Shown: positions 60,838 through 64,000 of the stretch, piece after piece
Numbering within the stretch: the first letter of the stretch is position 1
Layout: each line of letters begins with the position of its first letter
Assembly (NCBI RefSeq): GCF_042650565.1
Contig: NZ_JBHSBH010000014.1
Location: 124,001-188,000 of the forward strand
Source of the DNA: Nocardiopsis_B sediminis
GTDB lineage: Bacteria; Actinomycetota; Actinomycetes; Streptosporangiales; Streptosporangiaceae
Reading direction: 5' to 3'
Length of the DNA stretch: 64,000 nt
Position numbers and translations under genes: made by a program
Notes under the pieces: generated by a model
Databases searched by the model: none
Told to the model about the DNA's origin: nothing
The model's input: only the letters and a program-made list of their open reading frames with translations

Positions 60838-62793
60838 ATGGACATGACGACTGCGGACTCCCTCGTCGGAATGACCCTGGACCGCCGCTACTTCATCGAG
60901 GGGCGCGTCGCGAGCGGCGGCATGGCGACCGTCTACGTCGCCCACGACCTCCGGCTGGACCGCCGGGTGGCGTGCAAGGTGATGCACTCCTCCCTGGCCG
61001 AGGACCCCACGTTCGTGCGCCGCTTCATCAACGAGGCGCACTCCGTCGCCCGCCTCTCCCACCCCAACGTCGTGCAGGTCTACGACCAGGGCAGCGACCA
61101 GGGGCACGTGTACCTCGCCATGGAGTACGTGCCCGGCCGCACGCTGCGCGACCTGCTCAGCGAGCGCGGCCGCCTGGGGCCCTACGCCGCCTTGAAGATC
61201 ATGGCGCCGGTGCTGGCCGCGCTGGGCGCGGCGCACCGCGCCGGCATGGTGCACCGCGACGTCAAGCCCGAGAACGTCCTGCTCACCGAGGACGGCCAGG
61301 TGAAGGTGGCCGACTTCGGGCTGGCGCGGCTCGTGGAATCCGCCCAGCAGGCCATGACCAAGACCGGCACGCTCATGGGCACCGCCGCCTACCTGGCTCC
61401 CGAGCAGATCGAGCGCGGCACCGCCGATGCGCGCACCGATGTCTACGCGGCCGGGATCATGCTCTACGAGCTGATCACCGGCGAGCAGCCGCACACCGGC
61501 GAGACCCCCATCGCGGTCGCCTACCAGCACGTCAACGTCGACGTCCCGCGGCCCTCGACCGTCCTTCCGGGCATCGGCCCCGAGATCGACATCCTGGTCA
61601 CCAAGGCCACCGAGCGCGACCCGCGCTACCGCCCCGGCGACGCCGCCCAGTACCTCGCCGGGATGTCCGAGGTCATGAAGAACATGCCGGAGGACGGCGG
61701 GCCCGCGACCGCGGCCGCCACCATGCCCCGCATGGACGCCGCCCATGCGGCAGGGCCGCCCGCGGCCGCGCGGTCCGGCGGCAACGCCACCCTCGTGGTC
61801 GACCTCGACGACGTCGAGGACGCGGGCCCGCCGCCCGACGACCGCCCCCTGGAGCGCAAGCACCTCCTCATCCTCGCCGGCGGCGCCATGGCGGTGGCGG
61901 CGCTCGTCTTCGGCTGGTGGATGCTGTTCGGCCGCTTCGAGACCGTCCCCGATGTGATCGGGCTGGACGAGGAGACCGCGGCCTCCGTGCTGGCCGACAG
62001 CGGCCTGCAAATGGAGGTCGACGAGCGGGGGATCTTCAGCGACGCCGCCGACGAGGGGGAGATCGCCGGGGCCAGCCCCGAGATCGACGACCGTATCGAG
62101 CCCAACGGCACCGTCACCGTGTTCCTGTCACGGGGCCCGCAGACCGTGTCCATGCCCGAGGTGGTCGGGCTGACCGCCAACGATGCCCGCGACGCCCTGG
62201 AGGGCGCCGGGTTCTCCGACATCGAGCTGGACGAGGCGTCCTCCGAGGACGAGCCGATCGGCGCGGTGGTCGCCTCCGACCCCGAGCAGGGGACCGACGC
62301 CGACCGCGCCGAATCGGTCACCCTGACGCTCAGCACCGGTTTCGCCGTGCCGGATGTCGCGGGCCAGACCCAGGAGGACGCCACCGACGCGCTGCGCGCC
62401 AAGGGCCTGGGCGTCGACGTCGCCGAGGCGCCCAGCGACGACGTCCCGGCCGGCCGGGTGATCTCGACCGACCCCGGCCAGGGGGAGAACGTCGGCCGCG
62501 GCGACGCCGTCACCCTGACCGTGTCGTCGGGCCCCGACCGGATCGAGGTGCCAGATGTCACCGGCCTGTCGGTCGAGGCCGCGCAGAGGGAGCTGGAGGA
62601 CCTGGGCCTGACCGTCAAGGTCACCGCGCCGCTGGGCGGCGACCGGGTCGCGGGCTTCAGCCCCGAGGGCGAGGTCGAGAGCGGCGCCGAGGTCGAGCTG
62701 TTCGTGACCCCGTTCGGCAGCGGTGACGACCGCGGGAACGGCAACAACGGAAATGGCAACAACGGCAACGGCAATAGCCGGGACGATGACTGA
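60838..62793 (+). CDS. Membrane Ser/Thr protein kinase with four PASTA domains
   Basis: A 651-residue transmembrane kinase. Cytosolic kinase domain (about 18-270): glycine loop VASGGMATVYVAHD, Lys47, HRDVKPENVLL with Asp141, DFG Asp159, APE at 187-189. A juxtamembrane region follows, one membrane helix (about 342-364), four extracellular PASTA repeats (about 368-434, 438-502, 503-566, 569-628; each with a PDV-like start) and an Asn/Gly tail. PASTA repeats bind muropeptides, so it should sense the cell wall. In gene context it resembles PknL, which lacks PASTA in mycobacteria. Start ATG at 60838. It overlaps the response regulator gene by eight bases. Confidence 0.94.
   Translation: MDMTTADSLVGMTLDRRYFIEGRVASGGMATVYVAHDLRLDRRVACKVMHSSLAEDPTFVRRFINEAHSVARLSHPNVVQVYDQGSDQGHVYLAMEYVPGRTLRDLLSERGRLGPYAALKIMAPVLAALGAAHRAGMVHRDVKPENVLLTEDGQVKVADFGLARLVESAQQAMTKTGTLMGTAAYLAPEQIERGTADARTDVYAAGIMLYELITGEQPHTGETPIAVAYQHVNVDVPRPSTVLPGIGPEIDILVTKATERDPRYRPGDAAQYLAGMSEVMKNMPEDGGPATAAATMPRMDAAHAAGPPAAARSGGNATLVVDLDDVEDAGPPPDDRPLERKHLLILAGGAMAVAALVFGWWMLFGRFETVPDVIGLDEETAASVLADSGLQMEVDERGIFSDAADEGEIAGASPEIDDRIEPNGTVTVFLSRGPQTVSMPEVVGLTANDARDALEGAGFSDIELDEASSEDEPIGAVVASDPEQGTDADRAESVTLTLSTGFAVPDVAGQTQEDATDALRAKGLGVDVAEAPSDDVPAGRVISTDPGQGENVGRGDAVTLTVSSGPDRIEVPDVTGLSVEAAQRELEDLGLTVKVTAPLGGDRVAGFSPEGEVESGAEVELFVTPFGSGDDRGNGNNGNGNNGNGNSRDDD
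62737..62775 (+). repeat. AAC/GGC repeat encoding an Asn-Gly tail
   Basis: Imperfect units AACGGCAAC/AATGGCAAC encode alternating Asn and Gly at kinase residues 634-646. It is at the very end of the kinase gene and just ahead of the regulator start. Confidence 0.7.
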
Positions 62794-63499
62794 CCCCGGC
62801 GCCGCCGACCCCGCCGCAGGTGAGCCCGCCGCCGGTGCCTCCGGCCGCACCATCCGGGTCATGGTGGTCGACGACCACCCGATGTGGCGCGACGCCGTCG
62901 CCCGCGACCTCGCCGAGGCCGGGCTCGAGGTGGTGGCCACCGCGGGCGACGGCCGCAAGGCCGTGGCCGTCGCGCCGGCCGCGCGTCCCACGGTGGCCGT
63001 GGTCGACCTCCAGCTGCCGGACATGAGCGGGGTCGAGGTGACCCGGCGGCTGCTGGCGCTGCCCGGCACCCCGCCGCGCGTCCTCATCCTCTCGGCCAGC
63101 GGCGAGCACCGCGACGTTCTGGGCGCGGTGAAGGCCGGCGCCACCGGCTACCTGGTGAAGTCCGCGGGACGCGAGGAGCTGCTCGACGCCGTGCGCAGCG
63201 TGCACGGTGGCGACGCCGTCTTCACCCCGGGGCTGGCCGGCCTGGTACTCGGCGAGTACCGGCGGCTCGCCTCCGCCCCCTCCCCTGATGCGGCCCCGGC
63301 CGCCCCCGCGCTCACCCCGCGCGAGACCGAGGTCCTGCGCCTGGTCGCCAAGGGGCTGGGCTACAAGCAGATCGCCGCGCGGCTGACCCTCTCCCACCGC
63401 ACCGTGCAGAACCACGTGCAGAACACCCTCAGCAAGCTACAGCTGCACAACCGCGTCGAGCTGGTGCGCTACGCCATCGACCAGGGCCTGGACGACTGA
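62786..63499 (+). CDS. NarL/FixJ-family response regulator
   Basis: A 237-residue response regulator with a receiver domain (about 22-140) and a LuxR-type helix-turn-helix (about 172-233). The phosphoacceptor is Asp74 in VAVVDLQLPDMSG, supporting acidic residues Asp29-Asp30; the conserved Lys is in GYLVKSAG. HTH: LTPRETEVLRLVAKGLGYKQ and LSHRTVQNHVQNTLSKL. ATG at 62786, sharing ATGACTGA with the stop of the PASTA kinase, so translation is coupled. There is no histidine kinase beside it, so it is an orphan. Confidence 0.93.
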   Translation: MTDPGAADPAAGEPAAGASGRTIRVMVVDDHPMWRDAVARDLAEAGLEVVATAGDGRKAVAVAPAARPTVAVVDLQLPDMSGVEVTRRLLALPGTPPRVLILSASGEHRDVLGAVKAGATGYLVKSAGREELLDAVRSVHGGDAVFTPGLAGLVLGEYRRLASAPSPDAAPAAPALTPRETEVLRLVAKGLGYKQIAARLTLSHRTVQNHVQNTLSKLQLHNRVELVRYAIDQGLDD

Positions 63500-63530
63500 A
63501 CTCCCCCTGGGTTCGGCACCGGCACCGCCC

Positions 63531-64000
63531 TCACTCCAGCCCGGCCCAGCCCTTGGACCGCTCCACGGCGACCCGCCAGCGGCGGTAGGCCGCGTCGTCG
63601 CGGTCCCGCGGCTCGAAGCGGCGGTCGAGCTTCCAGGTGTGCGCCAGGTCGTCGGTGGAGTCCCACACGCCGGTCCCCAGCCCCGCCAGGAACGCGGCGC
63701 CCAGGGCGGTGGTCTCCTGGATCTGCGGGCGGGCCACGCTCACCCCGAGCTGGTCGGCCTGGATGTGGCAGAGCAGGTCGTTGGCCGAGGCCCCGCCGTC
63801 CACGCGCAGCTCGGGCAGCTCGGTGCCGGACGCGCGGGCCATGGCCTCGACCACGTCGCGCACCTCGAAGGCGATGGCGTCCAGGGTGGCACGGGCCAGG
63901 TGGGCGCGGCCGGTGCCGCGGGTGATGCCGAAGATGGCGCCCCGCGCGTAGGGGTCCCAGTCGGGTGCGCCCAGGCCGGTGAGGGCGGGGACGAAGACCA
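63531..64000 (-). CDS. glpK: Glycerol kinase, N-terminus outside the window
   Basis: Last 156 residues of glycerol kinase (FGGY family), which phosphorylates glycerol. Visible: RGTGRAHLARATLDAIAFEV, ELRVDGGASANDLLCHIQAD with the ATP-binding GGAS, and the DRRFEPRDRDDAAYRRW end. The enzyme is about 500 residues, so two-thirds lie past base 64000. Convergent with the response regulator. Confidence 0.95.
   Translation of the reverse strand, partial: VFVPALTGLGAPDWDPYARGAIFGITRGTGRAHLARATLDAIAFEVRDVVEAMARASGTELPELRVDGGASANDLLCHIQADQLGVSVARPQIQETTALGAAFLAGLGTGVWDSTDDLAHTWKLDRRFEPRDRDDAAYRRWRVAVERSKGWAGLE

Overview
The window is high-GC actinobacterial chromosome. GC-rich codon ends, many GTG and some TTG starts, a mihF-type integration host factor, a BldD developmental regulator, a SAM-IV riboswitch and the order pyr operon - mihF - gmk - rpoZ - coaBC - metK ... 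priA ... fmt - rsmB - rpe ... rib operon all point to a filamentous actinomycete. A Nocardiopsis/Streptomonospora or Streptomyces relative is my inference from gene order, not proof. I recognise no tRNA, rRNA, insertion sequence, prophage or CRISPR array. It is mostly conserved core chromosome with accessory genes inserted between core blocks.

Layout. 1-4.8 kb: 3' part of the aroC reading (right-hand end of the gene, minus strand), a DedA-family membrane protein, a prepilin peptidase, an SseB-family protein, a YceI protein and a DUF2470 protein. 4.9-7.6 kb: a large unusual membrane-anchored protein kinase of unknown role. 8-11 kb: a sugar epimerase, then a MocA-like nucleotidyltransferase and an XdhC protein (molybdenum cofactor handling). 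11.5-15.8 kb: riboflavin operon on the minus strand (FMN riboswitch - ribE - pnuX-like - ribBA - ribH - PH-domain protein). 15.8-24.5 kb: PAP2 phosphatase, rpe, rsmB, fmt, and divergent priA. 24.6-28.4 kb: RlaP-type nucleotidyltransferase, DinB-like protein, DUF574 methyltransferase, and a class V aminotransferase/cysteine desulfurase-like gene under a SAM-IV riboswitch. 28.8-31.8 kb: a plus-strand operon of DUF3870, CaiB-type CoA-transferase and a glutaryl-CoA-dehydrogenase-like enzyme. 31.9-35.4 kb: a deazaflavin-type oxidoreductase, a DUF418 membrane protein and an OFA-type MFS transporter.

35.7-50.9 kb is a long minus-strand core block: metK, coaBC, rpoZ, gmk and mihF, then the complete de novo pyrimidine operon (pyrR-pyrB-pyrC-carA-carB-pyrK-pyrD-pyrF). 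A PyrR-type RNA hairpin overlaps the pyrR ribosome binding site. Three undetermined bases sit between carB and pyrK. bldD is divergent from pyrR and keeps every residue of the known cyclic-di-GMP signature.

51.8-64 kb: strong terminators, a perfect LexA-type palindrome before a GNAT gene, metF, a polyprenyl synthase, a second DUF418 protein, an NmrA-like protein, then thiamin genes (thiE minus; thiO-thiS-thiG plus under a TPP riboswitch), an Rv2175c-like DNA-binding protein, a PASTA Ser/Thr kinase translationally overlapped with a NarL-type response regulator, and the C-terminal part of glpK.

Common theme: three metabolite riboswitches (FMN, SAM-IV, TPP) and a PyrR hairpin control vitamin, sulfur and pyrimidine genes. 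I found no complete novel defence or biosynthetic system. The most interesting unknowns are the 891-residue kinase, the DUF3870-containing CoA operon, the RlaP nucleotidyltransferase, the LexA-like site and the kinase/response-regulator pair.
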